64,000 nt of DNA from Dyadobacter sp. CY356. GTDB lineage: Bacteria > Bacteroidota > Bacteroidia > Cytophagales > Spirosomataceae. A program made the position numbers and the translations under genes. The notes beneath the pieces are model-generated. The model was not told the DNA's origin. It saw only the letters and a list, made by a program, of their open reading frames with translations, and made no database searches. Location: NCBI RefSeq assembly GCF_021440195.1, contig NZ_JAJTSZ010000010.1, positions 220,275-284,274 of the forward strand. Reading direction: 5' to 3'. Numbering within the stretch: the first letter of the stretch is position 1; every line of letters begins with the position of its first letter. Below are positions 36,964 to 45,271 of the stretch, piece after piece.

Positions 36964-37122
36964 GTGCCGATTGTAAGTGCTTTTAAGCACGTATTTTTCG
37001 AATACTTTGAAAAATTTTGGATAACTCAGGTCTGTGAAGACACAGACCACGGAAGAGCATTTTATTATGCACGTCTGATCAAAGCAATTCCATATCTTGT
37101 TAAGGAAGGAAGAGTGGCATGA
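36964..37122 (+). pseudogene. Decayed HTH-gene fragment
   Basis: A 52-codon frame opening with GTG at 36964 ends ARLIKAIPYLVKEGRVA. Its last ~20 residues align with the C-terminus of the HTH protein at 35705-35995 (TRLVKAVQYLVKEPK), and FWIT may match its NWIS, but the middle is missing. I read it as a truncated, decayed relative, or a small rearranged gene. It ends two bases before the converging gene. Confidence 0.45.
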
Positions 37123-37123
37123 C

Positions 37124-37720
37124 CTAAAACGCCATTTTAACTCCAAACGATAAATTCACAATATCGGAAAGTTTTAAATAATCAAGATTCTGTACATAGC
37201 TGATCATCAGCAAGTCATAACTTCCAAGTTCGTAATAAAACTCAAACTGCTTCCTCCGATTATTAATGATTAAATCCCGCCCTACTTTCCCACCGACGTA
37301 TGCGCCCGGCCGGAAGGATGTGGCCCACCAATAATATCCTGCGGGATAGTATGACGGCCATTTGGTATCAAACTGTGGTCCAAACGTGTAACTCAAATAG
37401 GCGCCAATAGAAAATGGGCGGATATAATAATCGTTTTTAAGATGAATTTTCCAGGGAGAATAAGTCGTTTTTGCGGAAATTGTAATCAAGGCATCACCGC
37501 CGAATTTCTTTGGCAGAAAACCAAACAACAGGTCTGTTTCAAGTGTTTTGTTTCGGGATACATAACCTGGTCCGCCGGACAGAAATCCTATATTCCCCGC
37601 AAAATGCAATTTTAAATGATCTGGTATAAACCATTTCCGGTTACGCAGACCTGGTTTGTCATTCTGTGCCAAGGCTGCAAGATTAACCAGTAATAATAAC
37701 GGTAATAATACTTTTTTCAT
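37124..37720 (-). CDS. Exported outer-membrane-type protein, unknown
   Basis: The 198-aa protein has a signal peptide (residues 1-18, cleavage after ALA). The rest alternates hydrophobic and aromatic residues in strand-like segments (LHFAGNIGFLSGG, FSIGAYLSYTFG, FEFYYELGSYD) and ends in Phe (FGVKMAF), as outer-membrane barrels do. No family was recognised. It follows the metallophosphoesterase gene by five bases, so the two are an operon. Confidence 0.65.
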   Translation of the reverse strand: MKKVLLPLLLLVNLAALAQNDKPGLRNRKWFIPDHLKLHFAGNIGFLSGGPGYVSRNKTLETDLLFGFLPKKFGGDALITISAKTTYSPWKIHLKNDYYIRPFSIGAYLSYTFGPQFDTKWPSYYPAGYYWWATSFRPGAYVGGKVGRDLIINNRRKQFEFYYELGSYDLLMISYVQNLDYLKLSDIVNLSFGVKMAF

Positions 37721-37725
37721 AACGG

Positions 37726-38532
37726 TTAAAATTCAATACGTTCCACTTTATATCCACCTTTCCAGCTTGTTATGACAAGATATCCACGAGCTCCCATACT
37801 CGTTGTGAGATAATATTGGACACCATCATCATAAAATTCACCTTCCTTGAAAGCATGCTGGTGGCCATAAAGTGTAAATTTCAGGTTGGTGTCAGATGCA
37901 AGCGCGCCGGTGTAATCTTTTTCCAGATTACGGTCAAAATCGGCGTCAAAAGGCGGAACATGCCCTATGACAATGGTTTCTTTTTTATCCGGGTTGTCGG
38001 TCAGCTGCGCTTTGAGCCAGGGAACATTTGGTGTACTGCCATCCAGTCCGTATTCAAGGGAATTTGTATTAATGAATATGAATTTATAGTGGCCGTAGAC
38101 AAAGGAATAATCTAAAGGGCCAAACATACGGACATATGCGTCAGAACCGTTAGCCACGATATCGTGGTTCCCGATCACGGTCAGATATGGATACCGGAGA
38201 TTTTGCATGATCTCATTGATCCATTTCAGCTCTTTTGTAATTCCAAAATCCGAGATATCTCCGGCGTGCAGAACAAAGTCAATGTCGCGCTGTTTGTTTG
38301 CGCTTTCAACAAATTTTACGGTCTCATCATACCAACGTTGTGTGTCACCCATAAGAATGAACCGAAGTGTATCTTTGACAGGAAGACTTTTGATTTTTTC
38401 AATATTTTTTGCATTCAAGTCCCTTTCATCATCTTTCAAAAGAATCTGATTGGGGTTATATTGAAATAATCCGTCGCAGGATGTGAGCAATATCCCGAAA
38501 AGAATCATTGTCAGTCGCGGAAAATTTTTCAA
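37726..38532 (-). CDS. Metallophosphoesterase lipoprotein
   Basis: The start is probably TTG at 38532 (MKNFPRL), which gives a positively charged lipoprotein signal with lipobox LLTSC (Cys19). An ATG eight codons on would leave no charged N-region. The calcineurin-like metal motifs are all present: GDTQ, HAGDISD, GNHD, GHVPP and YGHQH. At 268 aa it is one compact domain. Substrate is unknown; many such lipoproteins act on phosphodiesters or lipids in the periplasm. Confidence 0.85.
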   Translation of the reverse strand: MKNFPRLTMILFGILLTSCDGLFQYNPNQILLKDDERDLNAKNIEKIKSLPVKDTLRFILMGDTQRWYDETVKFVESANKQRDIDFVLHAGDISDFGITKELKWINEIMQNLRYPYLTVIGNHDIVANGSDAYVRMFGPLDYSFVYGHYKFIFINTNSLEYGLDGSTPNVPWLKAQLTDNPDKKETIVIGHVPPFDADFDRNLEKDYTGALASDTNLKFTLYGHQHAFKEGEFYDDGVQYYLTTSMGARGYLVITSWKGGYKVERIEF

Positions 38533-39005
38533 AGTTTTAAATTTTAGTTGAGTTTGTATTAAGACTATTAATAGTTAACGGTAATACGGTTTCTATAATT
38601 CACAAAAGTTTAACTAATCAAATATGATTGAATTTTCGAACGCCGTCTGATTTTTGTATTAAATTAATATACAGTACTGTTAAGAGAAGTAGAATTTTTA
38701 CAGCTTCTTGATTTTAAAACACGGCATATTTTGATTTTGGATATTAAATTGTTGGATGTTGTTGTATAAAACAAACATGCCAATCCGGCAGGGATTGTTG
38801 CAGAAGTTGAATAATTTGAAGTAAGGAGGATTTGTTTGTACAGAGGAATGGTACAACAAAAGCAATAATTGATACTATAGATGTCGGGTATCAATTTACA
38901 AGTTCAAGTCAAAATTCTCTTTATAATTTTTATACTTTGAACAATAAATTTTTAACGATTCTACTGGTATCAGATGAAGTAATTAAAGACTTTGCTGATA
39001 AAAAA
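38533..39005. other. AT-rich intergenic stretch
   Basis: This is ~470 bases with no convincing gene. A 73-codon frame starting TTG at 38832, behind AAGGAGG (38823-38829), runs into the next gene on the opposite strand. Its composition is AT-driven, so I do not call it. Confidence 0.35.
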
Positions 39006-39644
39006 TCAGGAAACCCAGGTATCAAAAACCTTGAAAACTTTCCATCCATTTGAGGTTTTTCGAACAATGATTACATATCCAACGCCGCATTGTGGCCGGC
39101 AATCGTAGGTTCCGGTTAATATGCCAAAATCTTTCTTTTCATCAAACTGGATTCTTGAAAATGAAACGCTTATGCGCCAATCGTTTATTCCATCTGTATA
39201 AACTTCACTTTCCTCTTCGTGAGATTTTGAGAAATACTTGAAAATATATTTTTTATTATTGTAGACGGGGAAAACAAGTTTGTGTGCAATCTTACTCTTC
39301 GGAATTTGAATTTTCAAGTTGTTTGATTTGATGATTAGCTGCAATGATTCTATGTCATTCTGATCAGGAGGATATAAAATCTCTGAAACGGCAACAACGA
39401 TTTTCTTACGGCGATCTGCCCGGGAAGGTGCCTTATCGATTTGTGTTGAATCAATTTTTTCACGCCTTAAAGCTTCCTGAAAATTCAGATAAATTTCAGG
39501 ATCTTTATAAATAGCATCAACCATTTCCGGTAACAAAGAAGCAAATATCTGATGTTCAACAACGGAATCGTTATTTTTCTTTTCGCAGCATAGCAGTATT
39601 GGCACAAGGCATATAAAAATGCAGAACATTATTTGCTTCAACAT
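39006..39644 (-). CDS. Lipoprotein, unknown function
   Basis: I start at the ATG at 39644 (MLKQIMFCIFICLVPILLCCEKK), with a lipobox ending LLCC. The 212-aa protein has a charged helical middle (~45-100) and a C-terminal beta-rich part ending SNGWKVFKVFDTWVS, with a C-x-x-x-C pair (DCRPQCG). No family was recognised. It stands alone. Confidence 0.6.
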   Translation of the reverse strand: MLKQIMFCIFICLVPILLCCEKKNNDSVVEHQIFASLLPEMVDAIYKDPEIYLNFQEALRREKIDSTQIDKAPSRADRRKKIVVAVSEILYPPDQNDIESLQLIIKSNNLKIQIPKSKIAHKLVFPVYNNKKYIFKYFSKSHEEESEVYTDGINDWRISVSFSRIQFDEKKDFGILTGTYDCRPQCGVGYVIIVRKTSNGWKVFKVFDTWVS

Positions 39645-39650
39645 AATCAA

Positions 39651-39952
39651 AGAAATGTGTGAATGAGAAGATATCTCTTGTTAAAGATAGAAGATATGGT
39701 ATTATTGAACGAGGCCTCTACGGGGGATCGATAATAATTCTACAATCTCAAACCAAAGAAGTGTGGGCTCTTGTTTGAGTTCTGCCAATTCCGGTTTTCT
39801 GATATATTTGTTAATTCAAGTAAAAAACTATTTATCAATCCTTTTCTCTTTTCTTCCTTTTAACCACAACAAATTTTCAGATTATTCGATATTAATTTGT
39901 TAACTGTTGGTTACTTACATTTCTGACTTGCCATTCATTGTAAAACCATATA
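39651..39952. other. Intergenic stretch, nothing recognised
   Basis: About 300 AT-rich bases between divergent genes. I see no repeat or ORF of note. Confidence 0.35.
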
Positions 39953-40831
39953 ATGTCAGTCAGTCATTTACATTCAAAAAATTATAAAGACATGATTGAA
40001 AAATTATTTCCCTGGCTTGACAAACTTTTTCGAGATACAGATAGAGAGCATATCAGAAGGACTAAAAATATCAGGCTGATTCCTGATTTTAAAAATAGAA
40101 GAGGTGGTAAATTATCCTATGCCGAGTGGGCACATGTGATTGGTATTTTTCAAACGATAATTTATCAAAATCTGAATGAAAAAACTGGCAATAATATTCT
40201 GGATATAGGTTGCGGAACTGGCCTATTAGGAATTTCTTCTGAACCTTTTGTATCCGAAGGTGGCGAATATACCGGTATTGATATCATGACAGAGGATGTT
40301 GATTTTTGTAAAAGTCATTATAAATCAAGTAATTATAATTTTATTCATCTGGATGTTGCCAATCCAACTTATGCCAGTGATCAGTCGGTCATACTGAAAT
40401 CCTGGCCAATTCCGGATGCATCACAGGATATGGTGACGGCGCTTTCCGTCTGGACACATATGAGTGAAAAAGATGCGATATTTTATTTTACTGAAATTTA
40501 CAGAGTTCTGAAAAAAGGCGGGAAAGCGATAATTACCTTTTTTTTGCTGGATGAGGAATATGAAAATTCACTGCCCAAACGGAGCGACCAGCCTGGAAGA
40601 TATCATTTCACAACACAGAACGGCTGGATTTTTGATTTGTCGGCCTACAATTCAGAAAACTGGTTTACCTTGAAAACGGCCAAACATCCTGAGGATGCTA
40701 TTGCTATAACAAAAGAAGGTTTGCGTATTCTTCAGGAAAAATCCGGTCTGAAACTGGTTAATTATTATCCGGGAAACTGGAAAGAAATACCGGGTGTTTT
40801 CTTTCAGGATATTTTGATTTTTGAGAAATAG
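39953..40831 (+). CDS. Class I SAM-dependent methyltransferase
   Basis: The 292-aa protein has motif I ILDIGCGTGLLGI (~83-95), followed by the acidic loop YTGIDI and the post-I FIHLDVANPTY block. A PDASQDMVTALSVWTHM segment resembles motif II and GGKAIITFFLLD motif III. This is a small-molecule or glycan methyltransferase type; the substrate is unknown. An alternative ATG lies at 39992. No partner gene is adjacent. Confidence 0.85.
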   Translation: MSVSHLHSKNYKDMIEKLFPWLDKLFRDTDREHIRRTKNIRLIPDFKNRRGGKLSYAEWAHVIGIFQTIIYQNLNEKTGNNILDIGCGTGLLGISSEPFVSEGGEYTGIDIMTEDVDFCKSHYKSSNYNFIHLDVANPTYASDQSVILKSWPIPDASQDMVTALSVWTHMSEKDAIFYFTEIYRVLKKGGKAIITFFLLDEEYENSLPKRSDQPGRYHFTTQNGWIFDLSAYNSENWFTLKTAKHPEDAIAITKEGLRILQEKSGLKLVNYYPGNWKEIPGVFFQDILIFEK

Positions 40832-41077
40832 AATATTGGAGAAAGTACTTTTCAGATTTACCTTGACTTGGTGCAAGGGAAAATGATTATCGGTTTGGTT
40901 TTGAAAATCAGAATCTACGCCAAATTGTTGAAAGTAAGGTAAGCATTCTCCCTTGGAATTCCGGTCATTATGTAGCAGAGCACCTAAAATACTTAGCTAT
41001 TTCAATTGTTTTCTATATATTCCTTGTTTCCTTATTGAGAAACTTATTCATTTGTTTAAGAATATAAGTACACACCT

Positions 41078-41413
41078 ATGGAAGAGAAGTTTAAAGTTGA
41101 ATTATTGCCGGATGCTGTTTCTTTTCTTAATAAACTTGACGAGAGGGCAAGGGAAAAAGTGTACTATAACATTAAAAAATCCCAGTTTATGACAAACAGT
41201 AATCTTCTCAAAAAGCTTACCGGAAATATTTGGGAATTCAGGACATTATATAATCAGCAAATTTAAAGGCTCTTTGCCTTCTGGGACAAGACAGGTGATC
41301 ATCAGACGCTTATAATTGTTACTCATGGCATCATTAAGAAAATGCAAAAGACACCATTGAAAGAAATAGAAAAAGCCGAAAATTTAAGGAAACAGTATTT
41401 TAATCAAAAATAA
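41078..41413 (+). pseudogene. HigB/RelE-type toxin interrupted by an in-frame stop
   Basis: The frame from 41078 reads a RelE/HigB-like toxin (KVELLPDAVSFLNKLDERARE, WEFRTLYNQQI), meets TAA at 41264-41266, then continues in the same frame with RLFAFWDKTGDHQTLIIVTHGIIKK and ends at 41413 directly before the antitoxin ATG. The restored product would be about 111 aa, normal for the family. The stop removes the catalytic C-terminal half. It could be a real nonsense mutation, a sequencing error, or readthrough. Confidence 0.8.
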
Positions 41414-41737
41414 ATGAAAAAGGAATTAAAAACAGTTTCATTGGACGTCATGATTGACAGACATATAGGTGAACGAGGAACTTCAAATCGTGAAATTTTT
41501 GAATCTGAGCTGAAAATAGGACTTTTAGGAGAGGCAATAAAGCAAGCCAGAAAGGAAAGGAATTTAACCCAGGAAGAACTGGGAAAATTGGTTGGTGTTC
41601 AAAAAGCTCAGATTTCAAAACTAGAAAATAGTATTACAAATGCGCGTTTTGAAACCATACTTAAAGTGTTCGATGCATTAGGTGCCAGAATAAACTTTAA
41701 TGTTGAGCTTCTGAATAAGCCTTTTAAATTTTCTTGA
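41414..41737 (+). CDS. XRE-family antitoxin (HigA-type)
   Basis: The 107-aa protein has a Cro/C1 HTH in residues ~37-90 (LLGEAIKQARKERNLTQEELGKLVGVQKAQISKLENS) after a 35-residue N-terminal extension. It begins immediately after the toxin stop, the toxin-first order typical of higBA. It probably neutralises HigB and autoregulates. With the toxin broken, it may persist as a lone regulator. Confidence 0.88.
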   Translation: MKKELKTVSLDVMIDRHIGERGTSNREIFESELKIGLLGEAIKQARKERNLTQEELGKLVGVQKAQISKLENSITNARFETILKVFDALGARINFNVELLNKPFKFS

Positions 41738-41796
41738 TAACTCTTTTAAGATAACATTTTCAAAGGCATTTATTGATTGAACAAGCAACTTGACAA

Positions 41797-42267
41797 ATGT
41801 CTGAAATAGAAATTCGCCCGGCCAAGCTGTCGGATCTCCCAGCATTACTTCTTTTTGAACAAGGTGTCATCCAGGCCGAGCGGCCATATGACAGTTTGAT
41901 CAAACCGGATCCGGTATATTATTATGATATTGAAGAAATGATAAAGGCTTCAAATATCGAACTTTTGGTTGCGGAAATTGATGGAGATGTTGTAGGTTCC
42001 GGGTATGCACGAATAGAAAATGCCAGGCATTTTTTGAAATATCCGATGCATGCTTATCTGGGATTTATGTATGTGGATCCGTCGCATAGAGGAAAGGGGA
42101 TTAACCGTAAAATAATTGAAGGACTTAAAGCCTGGGCTATTTCACAGCATATTTCAGAATTAAGACTGGACGTTTACAGCGGGAATTTGCCTGCGATCAA
42201 TGCCTATGAAAAAGCTGGATTTAAAAAGCAGTTGATCAATATGCATATGGAAATTGGTGAAAAATAA
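41797..42267 (+). CDS. GNAT family N-acetyltransferase
   Basis: The 156-aa GNAT protein opens IEIRPAKLSDLPALL and has acetyl-CoA loop motif A LGFMYVDPSHRGKGINRKII (R-G-K-G, ~88-105) and the C-terminal NLPAINAYEKAGFKKQ. The acceptor is unknown. It lies 59 bases after higA and is closed by a terminator. Confidence 0.92.
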   Translation: MSEIEIRPAKLSDLPALLLFEQGVIQAERPYDSLIKPDPVYYYDIEEMIKASNIELLVAEIDGDVVGSGYARIENARHFLKYPMHAYLGFMYVDPSHRGKGINRKIIEGLKAWAISQHISELRLDVYSGNLPAINAYEKAGFKKQLINMHMEIGEK

Positions 42268-42279
42268 AGTTGTTTATAG

Positions 42280-42314
42280 AAATCTTCGCTGGCAGAAGTT
42301 GTCAGCGAAGATTT
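42280..42314. terminator. Bidirectional terminator between GNAT and bicupin genes
   Basis: A 12-bp perfect stem (AAATCTTCGCTG / CAGCGAAGATTT) with an 11-base loop, A-run and T-run, lies between converging genes. Confidence 0.85.
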
Positions 42315-42330
42315 TGTAAAGGCCTGTACG

Positions 42331-43497
42331 TTAGAAAATCCCTTTTTCATGTTTTGTAAGGGACGAAGCCTGATCCGGCGTCAAGCCAAAATGATCCGCC
42401 AGCAGTTGGCCGGGATTTGAATTAAGCCAGTCATTTAACGATAATTCTTCGTAAACCGGACTGTTAAAAAGTATGATCAGTTTTAACGTTTCGGTGCCAG
42501 TATTTTCGATATAATGTCCATAACCCTGTTTGATAAAGGAAACCATTCCTTTATTGTAAGGCATCGTTTTTACTCTACCATGTGATCCGAAAATACTTAC
42601 ATTTCCTTTTCCACTCATCACATATTGCCATTCATCAGCGTTTGGGTGCCAGTGTAACTCACGAATTGCGCCTGGTTCAATATTCATTCGTAATGCAGTC
42701 AGTGTAGTTTGAATTGGAAATTCTTTGGAAGAAACCAGTTTCGTATATCCGCCTTTAAAATCCTGTCTGATTGCATCGCTTTCCATTCTGAATTTGTGAG
42801 AAGATCTGCTGACCGGAATATTGGTATTGATATTGGCAGGTTTATTTTCCACGGCAATTTTACCTGTTCCGATATACAATTCTTTCTTTGGCATTTTTGC
42901 AAAAGCACTTATCGGCAGGCCTGTATTTTTAGCTAAAATTTCAGGTGAAAGATTATGCAGCCAGTCCGTCACGCTAAATGTCCCGAATTCTGAAAAATGA
43001 CCACTATCAAAACCAAGCAGGAAATGACAAGGTTTATTGCCAATGCATTGCAAACTATGTCCGTGACCTTTTGGGAAATACCACACATCGCCAACTTCAA
43101 AGTCGTCGGTAGATGTGCTTCCGTCCGGAGAAATAACGGTGGTCCTCACTTTCCCTTCCAAAACATAAGCCCATTCCGCTGCGATTGAATGCCAGTGCAA
43201 TTCCCGGAAACTTCCCGGATTTAATCGCATTGTCACGCCTGCAATACTTTGCGAAACCGGGAATTCTTCCACGGTGGCTTCTTTGGCTGTTCCTCCCGCA
43301 CTTACATAACCTTCGCTTCCATTTTCGATATCGTAAACAAAATCTTCCAATTCTTCCTTAGGTTTTTCAGTTTTTGATTTCGGTATTGCAGCAACTGCTG
43401 TTTCTGCCATTAAAGAACTGATACTAGTAGCAGCGGCAACAAGGCCGGCCGTTGATAATGATGCTGCGGAAAGAAATCCGCGTCTTGTAGTGTCCAT
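42331..43497 (-). CDS. Tat-exported bicupin, oxalate decarboxylase-like
   Basis: The 388-aa protein begins DTTRRGFLSAAS, a twin-arginine signal. It has two cupin domains with complete metal sets: HWHSIAAEW (His101, His103, Glu108, His147) and HWHPNADEW (His282, His284, Glu289, His328). The order and the linker FDSGHFSEFGTFSVTDWL match OxdC. The OxdC lid S-E-N-S-T reads S-E-F-G-T (169-173), keeping the Glu but changing the next two residues. Likely a Mn-dependent periplasmic decarboxylase acting on oxalate or a relative. It is divergent from a GntR gene with shared palindromes. Confidence 0.85.
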   Translation of the reverse strand: MDTTRRGFLSAASLSTAGLVAAATSISSLMAETAVAAIPKSKTEKPKEELEDFVYDIENGSEGYVSAGGTAKEATVEEFPVSQSIAGVTMRLNPGSFRELHWHSIAAEWAYVLEGKVRTTVISPDGSTSTDDFEVGDVWYFPKGHGHSLQCIGNKPCHFLLGFDSGHFSEFGTFSVTDWLHNLSPEILAKNTGLPISAFAKMPKKELYIGTGKIAVENKPANINTNIPVSRSSHKFRMESDAIRQDFKGGYTKLVSSKEFPIQTTLTALRMNIEPGAIRELHWHPNADEWQYVMSGKGNVSIFGSHGRVKTMPYNKGMVSFIKQGYGHYIENTGTETLKLIILFNSPVYEELSLNDWLNSNPGQLLADHFGLTPDQASSLTKHEKGIF

Positions 43498-43552
43498 AGC
43501 TTTTCGTTTTATTACACTACAAACGTATCAAACAAAAGTTTCAGATTCAATC

Positions 43553-43587
43553 AAACATCATATGTTTTAATAAAACATATGATGTTT
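43553..43587. promoter_or_regulatory. Two candidate GntR operators forming a large palindrome
   Basis: AAACATCATATGTTT (43553-43567) and AAACATATGATGTTT (43573-43587) each fit AAACAT-N3-ATGTTT. Together they form a 35-base inverted repeat with centres 20 bases apart (two helical turns). They lie 56-90 bases upstream of the bicupin ATG. Confidence 0.65.
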
Positions 43588-43680
43588 TGATGTTTTTCTA
43601 ATCTGCACTTTTCGATCCCAATTGGGGATTTAATAATAAAACGATGATATAATTACGATCGGACAAGAATTTCTGTTGTA

Positions 43681-43695
43681 AAACATCGTATGTTT
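43681..43695. promoter_or_regulatory. Third candidate GntR operator, at the regulator's own start
   Basis: AAACATCGTATGTTT repeats the AAACAT-N3-ATGTTT frame 25 bases before the chosen gntR ATG. It contains the alternative ATG at 43690, a reason to prefer the later start. It suggests autoregulation. Confidence 0.6.
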
Positions 43696-43719
43696 GTTTT
43701 CAAATATTCCAAATACGTT

Positions 43720-44361
43720 ATGAAGCTTTACGACAGGATTGTTACACAGATAAAGGAAGACATTGACAATGGAAAATATCAACCGGGAGAAAAGATACCG
43801 GCTGAACCGGAGCTAATGAAAATGTATCATGTGGGCCGGTCTACGATAAGGGAAGCTATCAAAACGTTAGCGATTTCCGGAATTCTAAAAGTGCAGCAGG
43901 GTTTTGGGACTACCGTTAATAATAGTTTTCAGGCGGTAAGTATGGAGCAGCGACTGCGCCGTGCCGATTTTGATGATATCAATGCAGTGAGGGCATTGAT
44001 TGAAAAAGAAATTGTTAAACTGGCAACGCAAAATCATACAGAAGAGCAGCTTTTGGTCATCGAAAAAAATCTTGAAAAACGTAAGGCGGCGATACATTCA
44101 GAAAAACCTCAGGAATGTGCCGATGCTGATATTGATTTTCATATGGCGATTGCAGAGGCATCGGGCAATATGGTTCTATCTGATCTGTACCATAGTTTTA
44201 CTTTGATTATGCGCGGTTTCTTTTCAAACAGAGAAGTTCAGGGAATAAGTCATTTTGCAATGAATCATCATTTGCACGAACAACTCTTCAAAGCAATAAA
44301 AAGTAAAAAAATAAATCTGTCGCAGCAGGTTCTTCAAAAGATTCTGGATAACAATTATTGA
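43720..44361 (+). CDS. FadR/GntR family transcriptional regulator
   Basis: I chose ATG 43720 (MKLYDRIVTQIKEDI) because the upstream ATG 43690 lies inside the palindrome and would add ten residues in front of the usual start. The 213-aa protein has a winged HTH (residues ~8-70: GEKIPAEPELMKMYHVGRSTIREAIKTLAISGILKVQQGFGT) and a helical FCD-type effector domain with metal-site-like residues (D-x-D-x-x-x-H in ADIDFHMAIAEASGN, later HHLHEQL). FCD members sense organic acids. It probably controls the divergent bicupin gene. Confidence 0.9.
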   Translation: MKLYDRIVTQIKEDIDNGKYQPGEKIPAEPELMKMYHVGRSTIREAIKTLAISGILKVQQGFGTTVNNSFQAVSMEQRLRRADFDDINAVRALIEKEIVKLATQNHTEEQLLVIEKNLEKRKAAIHSEKPQECADADIDFHMAIAEASGNMVLSDLYHSFTLIMRGFFSNREVQGISHFAMNHHLHEQLFKAIKSKKINLSQQVLQKILDNNY

Positions 44362-44658
44362 TCCAATGAATAGAAATATCTTGCTTGGGCCATAGAAATA
44401 ACTGTCTTCTAAGCTGTTGCCAATTACTCAGGTCAATTTTCAATCTCTACATTAAATGAATCCTGGTGAATGGAATCCCGGATTAATGCAGATTTAATTG
44501 CACTTCTATTCTTATTCGTGGTATAAAATATATTTTCTTTTCAAAATGTGTCTTTCTGGCATAATCTTAGTCTTATGACTACAACCGCGACAGCAAAACG
44601 CTTGTTAACAGGTTCTTTATCAACAAAATTAACGTTCATCGTAAAAATATTAAAAATC

Positions 44659-45048
44659 ATGATACACGAAAAAATATTTATCCTGGCCGTAGACAGAGAG
44701 GCTAAAATTATTGTCAAAGGAAATGTGGCTAATAATAGCAAACAGATCAATATTGACTTTGAATTTTTAATTAAAGAAAAACACGATAAATATTTCCGAT
44801 CACCTATCGGCGTGAATCATCCAAAATACTGGAAACTTCAAAGTTTGACACCTGAAAAGGCTCAGTTAATGCAATTGGTATACAGTGGAGTTTCAAAAAA
44901 ACAGCTTGATACGGCGATCAAAGAATTTAAACAGTTTTTCGGACCAGGATATGTTTTTAGTAACGGTATCAAAATTGAAGAAAGATTAAAAACCCTGAAA
45001 GGCATAAGACTAACTGACATAAACAGAAGACTTTTGATGTCAGTTTAA
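44659..45048 (+). CDS. Hypothetical protein, 129 aa
   Basis: I take the ATG at 44659 (MIHEKIFILAVDREAKIIVKG); earlier in-frame starts at 44548 and 44575 would add a Thr/Ala-rich tail with little coding character. The soluble protein reads as a beta-rich N-half and a helical C-half (TPEKAQLMQLVYSGVSKKQLDTAIKEFKQFF). No family was recognised. A terminator follows. The ~300 bases before it hold no other feature. Confidence 0.55.
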   Translation: MIHEKIFILAVDREAKIIVKGNVANNSKQINIDFEFLIKEKHDKYFRSPIGVNHPKYWKLQSLTPEKAQLMQLVYSGVSKKQLDTAIKEFKQFFGPGYVFSNGIKIEERLKTLKGIRLTDINRRLLMSV

Positions 45049-45084
45049 AATAAGCAAACAAATTCATTTCATCAACTGAACAGA

Positions 45085-45124
45085 AATAAGTCCTTCACGA
45101 GCCAAACCTCCTGAGGGACTTATT
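45085..45124 (+). terminator. Terminator after the 129-aa hypothetical
   Basis: A 13-bp stem with one G-U pair (arms 45085-45097 and 45112-45124, core AATAAGTCC/GGACTTATT) and a 14-base loop lies 37 bases past the stop. Confidence 0.6.
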
Positions 45125-45271
45125 CATTTCCGGATAAGCCATTTAAATTCATTATTCGAAAAGTTTCGATCTGGCTTTTTGGCATACTGAAATTGTTGTA
45201 ATGGACACATTGGCACAAAAAAACTACTGGATAAATTTTTGATGTTCAGGTTTGTACTAAAATTTACAGAC

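Noticed and set aside
35465..37122. Known defence system or integrative element
   Set aside because: No integrase, nuclease, reverse transcriptase or tRNA attachment site is visible; kept only as a low-certainty locus of interest.
38832..39053. 73-codon ORF with AAGGAGG upstream
   Set aside because: TTG start, AT-driven composition, and overlap with a lipoprotein gene on the other strand; SD sequences are weak guides in Bacteroidota.
40867..41067. 66-codon open frame without a start codon, before the toxin gene
   Set aside because: It could be the tail of a lost gene (a readable soluble part, then a hydrophobic end), but it has no start and no family I can name.
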